A stretch of 21,403 bases of DNA, taken from assembly GCA_021771675.1 (NCBI GenBank), contig JAETOP010000064.1, positions 1 through 21,403 of the forward strand, read 5' to 3'. This DNA comes from Oscillospiraceae bacterium. Its GTDB lineage: Bacteria; Bacillota_A; Clostridia; Oscillospirales; Oscillospiraceae. The translations under genes and the position numbers were made by a program. This document shows, piece after piece, positions 7,481 to 14,882 of this stretch (position 1 is the stretch's first letter; every line of letters begins with the position of its first letter). The notes beneath the pieces are model-generated. The model was not told the origin of the DNA and searched no databases. It was given only the letters and a program-made list of their open reading frames with translations.

Positions 7481-7545
7481 TGATGATGCCAGAATCATCA
7501 TTTCCATGTTCCATGGAAATGAAAAATAGAGGTACCTCTATTTTT
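7481..7545 (-). promoter_or_regulatory. Cluster of three hairpins in the malE leader RNA
   Basis: Three back-to-back inverted repeats lie between the promoter and the gene: TGATGAT/ATCATCA (7481-7500), CATTTCCATG/CATGGAAATG with a 3-base loop (7499-7521), and a 24-base perfect palindrome at 7522-7545 centred on GGTACC and ending in A5/T5. The first two share three bases and could exclude each other. The last could be a protein-binding palindrome or, as RNA, a terminator-like hairpin ending in U5. I do not recognise it as a known riboswitch. Confidence 0.6.
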
Positions 7546-7619
7546 GCGAAAAGGCCGAAAAAGACCTGCCCGACGGTTTGTCTGACACAGCCTCTGTTTC
7601 GGTAAGTTTCGTTGTCTTT

Positions 7620-7648
7620 ATTTTAAGCGTTTCCTAATTTCCTGTCAA
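7620..7648 (-). promoter_or_regulatory. Promoter of the sugar-uptake operon
   Basis: On the minus strand TTGACA (7648-7643) and TAAAAT (7625-7620) are separated by exactly 17 bases, close to the sigma-A consensus. Transcription would begin near 7613, giving a leader of about 190 bases. The spacer contains GGAAACGCTT (7634-7625), a plausible LacI-family operator half placed to block RNA polymerase. Confidence 0.8.
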
Positions 7649-7764
7649 GCAATTTTTCTTTTCCGGGTTGGATTCTCTGTTTTACACAATTTCTCCCTTT
7701 GTTTTTGTTACTTTCGACTATCCTTGCTTTTATCCTATTTCTTCCCCTTTCTTGATGTTTTATA

Positions 7765-7926
7765 AGGCAACACCGCACAATGGGAGCTTCGGCTTTCGGC
7801 GGATCTTTTTCCCATCTGTGCAGTTTGAAAAGTGGGAAATACACAAAGTATTCCCGCCCTTTTCAAACTTTCAGCTGGAGCAAAATCCCTCGCCGAAAGC
7901 TCTTGCCCCATTATGCGGTGTTGCCT
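7765..7926. repeat. 162-bp fold-back element in the divergent control region
   Basis: AGGCAACACCGC at 7765-7776 is matched inverted by GCGGTGTTGCCT at 7915-7926. The arms continue imperfectly inward (CTTTCGGCG against CGCCGAAAG, GTTTGAAAAG against CTTTTCAAAC) down to a central GGGAAATAC/GTATTCCC hairpin. The whole element can fold as one long stem. Short open frames across it are artefacts. A decayed left end with the same AAGGCAACACCGC terminus lies at 15712. It separates the operon promoter from the regulator promoter. Confidence 0.8.
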
Positions 7927-8112
7927 AAATAATTTCAAGCTTTTATCCCTGTAAAAATATGGCGTTTTTCTAAAAAATTTTTATTTTTTTGGCTTAATAC
8001 AGCGGATATAAACGCCGTACCCCTGTTTTTCTCTCTCCGGTCGGATTGGTCAGAGGGAATTCCCCGGCAAGGCAGCCCCGACGGCCTTACGAAAAATTAC
8101 GAAACATTTCAT

Positions 8113-8140
8113 TGCTTTTTAGGAGAAGATGTCTTATAAT
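8113..8140 (+). promoter_or_regulatory. Promoter of the LacI-family regulator gene
   Basis: A perfect TATAAT (8135-8140) follows a partial -35, TTGCTT (8113-8118), with a 16-base spacer. Transcription would start near 8147, giving a short leader of about 26 bases that lies across the candidate operator. The 7927-8112 stretch upstream is AT-rich and shows no other structure I can name. Confidence 0.7.
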
Positions 8141-8142
8141 GG

Positions 8143-8158
8143 TGAAAACGTATTCGCA
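8143..8158. promoter_or_regulatory. Candidate autoregulatory operator (LacI/cre-like)
   Basis: TGAAAACGTATTCGCA begins 2 bases after the -10 box and overlaps the expected transcription start. It is an imperfect dyad with a central CG, resembling LacI-family and cre sites (TGNAANCGNWNNCW, with one or two deviations). A repressor bound here would shut its own gene. Confidence 0.55.
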
Positions 8159-8172
8159 GAGAGGTGAGCGCA

Positions 8173-9165
8173 ATGGCAACCATGGACGATATTGCCAAAC
8201 GACTGGGTGTATCCAAGGGCACCGTATCCAAATCCTTCAGCGGGGCGGGGGATGTAAGCGAGGCCATGCGCCGGGCGGTGCTGGAAACGGCAGTGGAGCT
8301 GGGCTACAGCCGTCTGTCCCGTTCCTGCCAGCCAACCAAGCTGTGCGTATTCATTGAGAATATGTCCTATGAGCATCCCAATGACTTTGGCTGGGATCTG
8401 GTGACAGGCTTCCGCAAGCTGGCGGAGCCGGATGGCTGCCAGGTAGAGCTTGTGCCTCTAAGCCAGGAGCTGCAAAAACAGAACCACTACGACGAGTTCA
8501 TGCTGCGTCACAACTACCAGGGAGGACTCTTCCTGGGAACCTCCCTCTCCGATCCCTGGATGGGGGAATTCCCCACCTGCCGCACCCCCACCGTACTGCT
8601 GGACAACAGCCCTCAATATAACAGCGTGGTCTCCCAGGTGGGTATTGACAACGACGAGGCCATGGAGGCCGCCATCTTACAGCTGAAAAATCTGGGTCAC
8701 CGGAAAATCGGCTACATCAGCGGCGGTCTTGGCTCCTACATCTATCAGGAACGGTATCTGGCCTTTTTTCGGGCCCTGCGGAAACACCGCCTGGAGGACG
8801 ACCATCTGCTGGCAGGCCATTCCTTCTCCATTGCGGAGTGTGTGCAGACCCATCTTTCCCGTCTGCTGGCCCATGGCTGCACCGCCATCATTTGCAGCCA
8901 CGACCTGCTGGCCCGGGACGTGATGACCCGCTGTCAGAAGACCGGCATCCGAGTGCCGGAGGATGTGAGCATCATGGGCATCGACGACCTGCCCATCTGT
9001 CTGGAAACCAGGCCCGCCCTTTCCTCCATCCGTCAGGACCGGACGGAGCTGGGCAAAAGCGCCTATTATGCACTGGCCAGCCAGATCCGCCAGATTCACA
9101 TCAGCAGCCTGAAGCTCCATCCCGAAATCATCCTCCGTGGCTCCGTCGGGCCTGCGAAGGGGTAA
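8173..9165 (+). CDS. LacI-family transcriptional regulator of the sugar operon
   Basis: A 330-residue repressor-type protein. The N-terminal helix-turn-helix (residues 3-26, MDDIAKRLGVSKGTVSKSFSG) is classic LacI, followed by VSEAMRRAVLETAVELGYS. A periplasmic-binding-like sensor domain follows from about residue 57 (KLCVFIENM) to the end, including a GIDDLPI segment. The hinge between them looks short and lacks the usual PN..AR.L pattern. I chose the ATG at 8173 because AGAGGTGAG lies 6-8 bases upstream; a GTG at 8164 would fall inside that site. It is divergent from the maltose-type operon and probably senses a related sugar. A stem-loop with a T-tract directly follows the stop. Confidence 0.9.
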   Translation: MATMDDIAKRLGVSKGTVSKSFSGAGDVSEAMRRAVLETAVELGYSRLSRSCQPTKLCVFIENMSYEHPNDFGWDLVTGFRKLAEPDGCQVELVPLSQELQKQNHYDEFMLRHNYQGGLFLGTSLSDPWMGEFPTCRTPTVLLDNSPQYNSVVSQVGIDNDEAMEAAILQLKNLGHRKIGYISGGLGSYIYQERYLAFFRALRKHRLEDDHLLAGHSFSIAECVQTHLSRLLAHGCTAIICSHDLLARDVMTRCQKTGIRVPEDVSIMGIDDLPICLETRPALSSIRQDRTELGKSAYYALASQIRQIHISSLKLHPEIILRGSVGPAKG

Positions 9166-9195
9166 AAAATGCCGCCAAACAGGCGGCATTTTTTA
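9164..9195. terminator. Intrinsic terminator after the regulator gene
   Basis: ATGCCGCC (9169-9176) and GGCGGCAT (9182-9189) form a perfect stem with a 5-base loop, flanked by A6 on the left and T6 on the right. It starts at the regulator stop codon and can work on either strand. Confidence 0.93.
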
Positions 9196-9224
9196 TTTCC
9201 AGAAAATTCATTTAATTAGAGAAG

Positions 9225-9254
9225 TTTATTCACAAAAAACAGATAGTCTATGAT
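9225..9254 (+). promoter_or_regulatory. Possible ftsH promoter
   Basis: TATGAT (9249-9254) is a fair -10 box, with TTTATT (9225-9230) 18 bases upstream as a weak -35. It lies between the preceding terminator and ftsH, so a promoter is needed in this gap, but the match is modest. Confidence 0.35.
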
Positions 9255-9293
9255 TGAATAAATCAAATTTGAAGGAAATGGGAGAAGAGCGTT

Positions 9294-11111
9294 ATGAATG
9301 AGGTAAAAAAGCCAAAGAAGCCGATCATATCCTACTATCTGATTGTACTGCTGGTGGTGATGCTGTTCAACTGGCTGGTGATGCCCTGGATTCTGGAACG
9401 GCAGATTCAGGAGGTGGACTACGGCACCTTCATGACCATGACCGAGGAGCACGACATCGGCCAGGTGGACATCCAAAGCAATCAGATCGTCTTTACCAAC
9501 AAGCAGAACAATCAAATCTACAAAACCGGTCTGATGGACGATCCCGGGCGAACGGAGCGGCTTCACGACGCGGGGGCCGTGTTCTCCAGCCAAATCATCG
9601 AGGAGGCCTCCCCCCTGCTGTCCATCCTGCTGACCTGGGTGCTGCCCATGGTGATTTTCATCGGTGTGGGTCAGCTGATGACCAAAAAGCTGATGGAGCG
9701 AGCCAACGGCGGCCCCAACTCCATGATGTTCAACATGGGCAAGTCCAGCGCCAAGGTCTATGTCAAGTCCTCCGACGGCATCAAATTCTCCGATGTGGCC
9801 GGTGAGGACGAGGCCAAGGAAAATCTGGCGGAGATTGTGGATTACCTCCACAATCCGGATAAGTACACGGATATCGGCGCCTCCATGCCCAAGGGCATTC
9901 TGCTGGTGGGCCCTCCGGGAACCGGCAAGACCATGCTGGCCAAGGCCGTGGCCGGTGAGGCCAGCGTCCCCTTCTTCTCCATGAGCGGCTCGGAATTTGT
10001 GGAAATGTTCGTGGGCATGGGCGCCTCCAAGGTTCGGGATTTGTTCCGGCAGGCCAAGGAGAAGGCCCCCTGCATTGTGTTTATCGATGAAATCGACGCC
10101 ATCGGCCAGAAGCGGAACACCGGCGGCATGGGAGGCAACGACGAGCGGGAGCAGACCCTGAATCAGCTGCTCACCGAAATGGACGGCTTTGAGGGGAACA
10201 ACGGCGTGATCATTCTGGCCGCCACCAACCGTCCCGAATCCCTGGATCCCGCCCTCACCCGTCCCGGCCGGTTCGACCGGAGAGTGCCGGTGGAGCTTCC
10301 CGATCTGAAGGGCCGGGAGGAAATCCTCAAGGTTCACGCCAGAAAAATCAAAGTTGCCGACGATGTGGACTTCTCCAAAATCGCCCGGATGGCCTCCGGC
10401 GCATCCGGCGCGGAGCTGGCCAACATCGTCAACGAGGCCGCCCTGCGGGCAGTCCGGGACAACCGGAAATTCGCCACCCAGTCGGACATGGAGGAATCCA
10501 TTGAAACGGTCATCGCCGGTTATCAGAAGAAGAACCCCATCCTCACTGACCAGGAAAAGCGGGTGGTGGCCTACCACGAAATCGGTCACGCCCTGGTGGC
10601 CGCCAAGCAGTCCGGCTCCGCCCCGGTGCAGAAGATCACCATCGTCCCCCGAACCTCCGGCGCACTGGGCTACACCATGCAGGTGGAGGGCGGCAACCAC
10701 GCCCTCGTAACCAAAGAGGAGCTGGAGGCCAAAATCGCCACCTATACCGGCGGCCGGGCGGCGGAGGAAGTGGTATTCCACTGCGTCAGCACCGGCGCCT
10801 CCAACGACATTGAGCAGGCCACCAAGCTGGCCCGGGCCATGCTGACCCAGTACGGCATGAGCGAGGAATTTGACATGGTGGCTTTGGAGACCGTGACCAA
10901 CCAGTATCTGGGCGGCGACGCCTCCCTGGCCTGCTCCGCCGAAACCCAGACGAAGATCGACCAGCTGGTGGTGGATTTGGTGAAGCGCCAGCACCAGAAG
11001 GCGACAAAGATTCTGCTGGATAACCGGGAGAAGCTGGATCAGCTGGCTTCTTACCTCTACACCCGGGAGACCATCACCGGCGAGGAATTCATGAAGATTC
11101 TGAACCAGTAA
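9294..11111 (+). CDS. ftsH: ATP-dependent membrane zinc protease FtsH
   Basis: A 605-residue hexameric protease that extracts and degrades misfolded or regulatory membrane and cytosolic proteins. Span 1 (about 11-33) and span 2 (about 107-127) flank a short outer domain. The AAA+ module has Walker A GPPGTGKT (206-213), the pore loop FVG (239-241), Walker [10 protein letters not shown] (260-268) and the second region of homology with arginine fingers (about 312-330). The peptidase has the zinc motif HEIGH (428-432) and a third ligand D505 in ASNDIEQAT. The family usually has HEAGH; the Ala to Ile change leaves both histidines and the glutamate intact. The C-terminus is short. It appears monocistronic, with terminators on both sides; GGAG lies about 9 bases before the ATG. 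Confidence 0.97.
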   Translation: MNEVKKPKKPIISYYLIVLLVVMLFNWLVMPWILERQIQEVDYGTFMTMTEEHDIGQVDIQSNQIVFTNKQNNQIYKTGLMDDPGRTERLHDAGAVFSSQIIEEASPLLSILLTWVLPMVIFIGVGQLMTKKLMERANGGPNSMMFNMGKSSAKVYVKSSDGIKFSDVAGEDEAKENLAEIVDYLHNPDKYTDIGASMPKGILLVGPPGTGKTMLAKAVAGEASVPFFSMSGSEFVEMFVGMGASKVRDLFRQAKEKAPCIVFIDEIDAIGQKRNTGGMGGNDEREQTLNQLLTEMDGFEGNNGVIILAATNRPESLDPALTRPGRFDRRVPVELPDLKGREEILKVHARKIKVADDVDFSKIARMASGASGAELANIVNEAALRAVRDNRKFATQSDMEESIETVIAGYQKKNPILTDQEKRVVAYHEIGHALVAAKQSGSAPVQKITIVPRTSGALGYTMQVEGGNHALVTKEELEAKIATYTGGRAAEEVVFHCVSTGASNDIEQATKLARAMLTQYGMSEEFDMVALETVTNQYLGGDASLACSAETQTKIDQLVVDLVKRQHQKATKILLDNREKLDQLASYLYTRETITGEEFMKILNQ

Positions 11112-11120
11112 TTTCCCCAA

Positions 11121-11165
11121 AAAATTCCCTGTAGGAAGGTTTTTTCCTTTCCTACAGGGAATTTT
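11121..11165. terminator. Bidirectional terminator between ftsH and the surface operon
   Basis: A perfect 17-bp stem (11121-11137 with 11149-11165, core TTCCCTGTAGGAA) has a T-rich loop and A/T runs at both feet. It begins 9 bases after the ftsH stop and also lies 36 bases past the end of the converging minus-strand operon, so it can serve both. Confidence 0.93.
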
Positions 11166-11200
11166 CTATTGCCAATTTGGATTTTCCGAAGCAGCCATCC

Positions 11201-11728
11201 CTACCACGGAAAGCCGGGCAGCAGGGGAAGTACCCAGGGAGCAGCGGCGGCCGCAATCAGGGCCAAGACCAGCAGGGCCAGCAGGAAGGGGAGCCATCCG
11301 CTCTGCTTCCTTTTTTCACCCCGGGGCCTGGGCAGGGGCGGGGCGCTCTGGCAGACGGTGTAGATGGTATTGTTCTCCGAAAAGCTGTCCAACAGCGTTT
11401 CTCCCCGGCAGCTGGGCTGGGGCGGCAGGGCTTCCGCCGGCTTTGGGCTCCCGATCCAGTCCAGGCTCCCATCTGTCCTTCGCCGGGCTTTCCCCTGGGG
11501 GAAGAACTCCCGGATGATGACCTCCCGGTCCTCCGCCAAATCCCTGCCCCGGTAGAGAATCTCCATGGCGTTTTTCTCCAAAACCCTTCCGGTGAGATAC
11601 CGGCCCCGGAGAATGCACTGCTCCAGCGCCTGGGCCACTGCCGGGGTTCCGGACGGGTCATAGCCGCACAGGGGGCAGGGATAGGCCGGAATCCGGCGCA
11701 GGCAATTCAGGCAGTAGACCTGTTCCAT
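11201..11728 (-). CDS. Zinc-ribbon protein with remnant kinase N-lobe and a C-terminal membrane span
   Basis: A 175-residue protein. C6/C9 (CLNC) and C18/C21 (CPLC) form a zinc ribbon. Residues 39-77 (ILRGRYLTGRVL, then ILYRGRDL and IIREFFP) align by eye with the start of clostridial Ser/Thr kinases of the pattern L.GRY..GRVLG.GGFG.TY...D....VAIKE.FP. The glycine loop is gone (EKNAME), and the ATP-binding lysine position is changed (IIRE for AIKE). Residues 115-126 (DSFSENNTIYTV) recall the kinase hinge region, but no catalytic lobe follows. A membrane span lies at about 145-165. It is therefore a pseudokinase fragment, either decayed or kept as a binding module. The ATG at 11728 sits 4 bases after the upstream stop and is preferred over a TTG 21 bases earlier. 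Confidence 0.75.
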   Translation of the reverse strand: MEQVYCLNCLRRIPAYPCPLCGYDPSGTPAVAQALEQCILRGRYLTGRVLEKNAMEILYRGRDLAEDREVIIREFFPQGKARRRTDGSLDWIGSPKPAEALPPQPSCRGETLLDSFSENNTIYTVCQSAPPLPRPRGEKRKQSGWLPFLLALLVLALIAAAAAPWVLPLLPGFPW

Positions 11729-11732
11729 CAAT

Positions 11733-13355
11733 TCACTTCTCTTCCACAAAAACGGTATAATCCATTGCTCCCGCCTGGATCACGGATTTGTTATCCAGCC
11801 GGATCCAGGAGCCCGACCGCAGGGGCGTGCCGTTCAGGGCGGTGCCGTTGGTGGAGTTCCGATCCCGCAGGTACAACGCCCGGCTGTCCCATTGCAGCTC
11901 GAAATGCAAACCGGACAGGGCGGTATCTGTCTCGTTGAGGATGATCTGCGCCTTGCTGTTCCGGCCCAATGTCACGCTGGTGTTTGCCTCGATGGTGAAT
12001 TCCACACCGCCCTGGACGTGGCCCTCCGGCACCAGCCGCACCCGGCAGGTGGGAACGGCTGCCGCCTGGTTGGGCAGAGGCGCCGCCTTCTTTTTCACTG
12101 GCTCATCCAGGCTGGAAAAATCCAGCTTGATGTCTGCAACCGGAGTGCTTTTGGGAATGAAGCGGCTGTCGTCTTCCATATATTCCGGCTCTGGGAGCTC
12201 CCCCTGTTTTTTCTCCCGAAGCAGCAGCACCACTGCCACCACAATCAGAATCACCACACCCGCAAAGCAGAGCAGAGCCAGCAGCAACAGCAGGTTTCCT
12301 CCGCCGGAGGCCGTGGAACGGGCAGCGGGGGCGATGGTTTCCGGCGGAGCCGTCTCTACGGTCCAGGGTTCGGTAGTCTCCGGGATGGTGGTCTCGGGGA
12401 TGGTGGTTTCCGGTTCCGTGGGCTCCGGCAGAGGCGGGAGCAGGGAAACGTCTACCTGAACGCTGTTCTCCCGCTTGTCGCCTTCCAGTTCCCAGGACAC
12501 CGCCACTTCCAGGCTTCCATCCCGGGGCAGCAGGGAAGCCTCCAGCTGAATGACGCTGCTGGAAAGCACCTGATTCACAATCTCCGTTACGGCATCCTCC
12601 ACGTTGGTGGGGGAGTCTCTCTTGTCCATGGCAGGAACGGTGCCAATACCGCCCAGAGATTCCCGGGCAAACAGCACCATCTGCTGGGCGTTGTTCAGGA
12701 TAAACTGTTCGTTGGTGGGAGTCATGACGGAGACAGCATTGAAGCTGAGCCTGCTGTCACGAACGGCCTGCTCCACCTGCTCCTTGCCCCCCTCCCGCTG
12801 GGTGTTATCCAGGCCGTCGGTAAAGAGAACCACGCAGTTCAGGCTGTCGCTGCCCTGAGCCTGGGCCGCAGCCTGAACGGTAGCAATGATGTTGTCATAC
12901 AGAGCAGTTGAGTAAGCCGTATATACACAGGCCTCTTCGATGGCCTGCTGCCGTGCCTCCGGGTCGGTCAGGGGCTGTCCAAAAGAGAGAGAATTCCCCA
13001 TGGTCACCAGAATCATGCTGTCCTGAGGGCGCAGGGAATTGCTCAGGGCGGTAAGGCCCCTGATCTGTTGGTTCCGCTGGTCAAGGCTGAAGGAGCTGGA
13101 CTGATCCACCATGCAGTAGTAGGTGACGCCAAGTTCCGTTTCTGAGGCAGTGGTGACGTTAAAATTGGAGAAGGCCTCCCCATTCACCCTCACGGTGACG
13201 CTCCCCTCCCCTGCCGGTGCTCCCACCAGGTACAGGACGGTTTCGTCGCTCCAAATCAGAGGATAGAGGAAGCTGCTCTGCTGCTCTGCCCCGGCGGAAA
13301 GAGCCAAGGTCAGTGCCAGCGCAAAGCACAAAAGCAGGGAGAATACTCTTTTCAT
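11733..13355 (-). CDS. Transmembrane vWA-FHA signalling protein
   Basis: A 540-residue protein with a signal peptide (1-23), an outer von Willebrand A domain (about 75-265), a Pro/Thr-rich stalk (307-343, with PETTI repeats), one membrane span (354-379) and a cytoplasmic FHA domain (about 437-538). The vWA metal site shows DQSSS (84-88) and FTDG with D180, so metal-dependent ligand binding is likely. The FHA domain keeps GR (464-465), a serine-histidine pair in SGLH (481-484) and STNGT (501-505), so phosphothreonine binding looks possible. The start at 13355 has AGAGG 8 bases upstream and opens with the signal peptide. The architecture would carry an outside contact signal to an inside phosphoprotein partner. 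No active kinase is encoded next to it. Confidence 0.88.
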   Translation of the reverse strand: MKRVFSLLLCFALALTLALSAGAEQQSSFLYPLIWSDETVLYLVGAPAGEGSVTVRVNGEAFSNFNVTTASETELGVTYYCMVDQSSSFSLDQRNQQIRGLTALSNSLRPQDSMILVTMGNSLSFGQPLTDPEARQQAIEEACVYTAYSTALYDNIIATVQAAAQAQGSDSLNCVVLFTDGLDNTQREGGKEQVEQAVRDSRLSFNAVSVMTPTNEQFILNNAQQMVLFARESLGGIGTVPAMDKRDSPTNVEDAVTEIVNQVLSSSVIQLEASLLPRDGSLEVAVSWELEGDKRENSVQVDVSLLPPLPEPTEPETTIPETTIPETTEPWTVETAPPETIAPAARSTASGGGNLLLLLALLCFAGVVILIVVAVVLLLREKKQGELPEPEYMEDDSRFIPKSTPVADIKLDFSSLDEPVKKKAAPLPNQAAAVPTCRVRLVPEGHVQGGVEFTIEANTSVTLGRNSKAQIILNETDTALSGLHFELQWDSRALYLRDRNSTNGTALNGTPLRSGSWIRLDNKSVIQAGAMDYTVFVEEK

Positions 13356-13437
13356 TATGTATACCTCTTTTCTCAGGGAGCTCTGATTCAACCGGCAATG
13401 GCTGATGTTTTCTCAGCCGATTGATTCAGTGCTTCCC

Positions 13438-13848
13438 TCATTTTTCTTTATGTTCCAAGGGCACAAACCGCAGCCGTGTAGCTCCTGCTGTCAGGCAGTC
13501 ACCGGGCCGCAGGACGACAGGATCATATACCGGCTCTCCATTGACCGCCGCCGAACCGCCTCTTTTAGGCCCGAAGGTGAACAGGCCGGTTTCCCGATCA
13601 AAGCAGAGCAGGGCCTCCTGCTCCCGGGCATCTGGATCCCAATAGAGGGAAATATCCGACTGGGAGCCGCTGCCCAGAATATGAATACCCTCATGGAGTC
13701 GAAAATCCCTGCCTCGAAAGGGTTCGTCCAGGCAGACCAGCCAGCCTGTGGCAGGCAGGAAACTCTCCCGCTCCAGCGGGCAGAGAGGGCACCGGTCATA
13801 CCGGCTCCCGTCAAAGAAATGTCCCTGGGGACATCGCTCAATCCGCAT
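13438..13848 (-). CDS. Zinc-ribbon protein with a divergent FHA-like domain
   Basis: A 136-residue cytoplasmic protein. Residues 6-23 (CPQGHFFDG then YDRCPLC) give C6, H10 or a nearby ligand, C20 and C23, a zinc ribbon typical of this clostridial family. Residues 36-131 follow the FHA strand order (GWLVCLDEP, GRDFRLHEGIHILG, VNGEPVYDPVVLRPGD, TRLRFVPL). The key FHA residues appear lost: GS replaces GR, the SxxH motif is absent, and GSAAVNG stands where STNGT would be. Phosphopeptide binding is therefore doubtful and it may act as a scaffold. Its ATG lies inside the last codons of the protease gene (11-base overlap), implying coupling. An 82-base gap with a small hairpin (13400-13418) separates it from the vWA-FHA gene. 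Confidence 0.8.
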   Translation of the reverse strand: MRIERCPQGHFFDGSRYDRCPLCPLERESFLPATGWLVCLDEPFRGRDFRLHEGIHILGSGSQSDISLYWDPDAREQEALLCFDRETGLFTFGPKRGGSAAVNGEPVYDPVVLRPGDCLTAGATRLRFVPLEHKEK

Positions 13849-14800
13849 GGGATTCCTCCTCCTTTTCAGGGGCTGACTTCCGCCCGGGCAAACCTAAGCG
13901 GAGGGTGCTGATAACATTCGCCAGCAGCACCAGGGCCAGCACCACGCCCAGGCCGAGAGCCGCCGCCAGGGCAGGGCTGACGCCCAGTATCCAGCGCAGA
14001 TTCGCAGCCATCACGGCGATTGCCGAGGGGCCCCGGGCAGTGGTATAGGGGATATTCAGCCGATCCAGCAGCTCCATGCCATAATCCAGATACACCGCAC
14101 AGAAGAGCTCTGTGGATACATCCTCTTCAAAGCCATAGGTATTCTGGGCCACAGCCACTCCCCGCTCATCCACCAGGGGGCCCCCGGAAAAGCCGTGAAG
14201 GATGGGGGCGGAGTGGATGATGGCGTGGGAGTTTCCGGCATTGGTCATGGTCAGGTGATCGGTAATTTTTCCGGAGGTGATGCACACATCCTCCGGCCCG
14301 GAATCGTCTACGCTCTCCAGCCCGGGAAATCCCAGGGCATATACGCTGATTCCCCTCGCCGCCCGGCGGGAGGACAGCAGGGGCAGGGCCTTATACCCCG
14401 ACACTGGTTCCATGGCCTGAACCACCGCCACATCCGGATAGCCTCCGGTGGTAATCAGCACCCGGCACCGGACAGCGCAGCCGTCCAGGGGTCGACCATT
14501 GGCGCCGAACCTGGCCTCATCCCTCAAAATCCACAGCTCCACCTGCTCATCTGCAAATTTGCCGCTGCCGGTGGCCACATGCCAGTTGGTGAGAAAGATG
14601 TCTGAATCCTCCCCGGCAATGCCCACCGCAAAGCCGGTACCCGTCCAACGGGAGCGCTGGCCGGTTTCGGTATCCATGCCCAGGCCGTACAGCCGAACCA
14701 GACTTTGCCGGGCCTGCTCCACCGCCCCCTCCTCCGCCCGGGCCCCAGGAGCCAACAGACAGAAAAGCAGGCCCAAAAGCAGGCAAAAGATACGCTTCAA
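13838..14800 (-). CDS. Membrane-anchored trypsin-like serine protease
   Basis: A 320-residue protein with a signal peptide (about 1-22, ending GARAEE), a trypsin-fold domain (about 30-250) and a C-terminal membrane span (about 276-298) followed by a charged tail. The catalytic triad is H74 (TNWHV), D123 (YPDVAVV) and S205 (GFSGGPLV, against the commoner GNSGGP), with the opening GTGFAVG. No PDZ domain is present, unlike HtrA. The protease face would lie outside the cell, tethered to the membrane. I prefer the TTG at 14800, because GGGGG lies 8 bases upstream and it starts directly with KR plus a hydrophobic core. An ATG at 14833 would add 11 residues but has no clear ribosome site. A role in cleaving the vWA protein or other surface partners is inference. 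Confidence 0.85.
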   Translation of the reverse strand: MKRIFCLLLGLLFCLLAPGARAEEGAVEQARQSLVRLYGLGMDTETGQRSRWTGTGFAVGIAGEDSDIFLTNWHVATGSGKFADEQVELWILRDEARFGANGRPLDGCAVRCRVLITTGGYPDVAVVQAMEPVSGYKALPLLSSRRAARGISVYALGFPGLESVDDSGPEDVCITSGKITDHLTMTNAGNSHAIIHSAPILHGFSGGPLVDERGVAVAQNTYGFEEDVSTELFCAVYLDYGMELLDRLNIPYTTARGPSAIAVMAANLRWILGVSPALAAALGLGVVLALVLLANVISTLRLGLPGRKSAPEKEEESHAD

Positions 14801-14882
14801 TGGCCCGTCCCCCAGCAAGTGTCTCTCAAACATTTAACACGCTCTATCATACCATACTCCCCTCCGGGAATCAAGCGGAGAA

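Noticed and set aside
7668..7928. Small plus-strand open frame upstream of the regulator
   Set aside because: It runs through the fold-back element, ends at its border, and lacks a ribosome site.
9216..11120. Long minus-strand open frame (634 codons) opposite ftsH
   Set aside because: It mirrors a confidently identified ftsH, gives a His/Gly/Leu-rich low-complexity protein, and has no family resemblance. It is a shadow of GC-rich codon use.
12370..12425. Short tandem repeats suggesting a CRISPR or minisatellite
   Set aside because: They encode the PETTI repeats of the stalk in the vWA-FHA protein; units are short and in frame, with no spacers.
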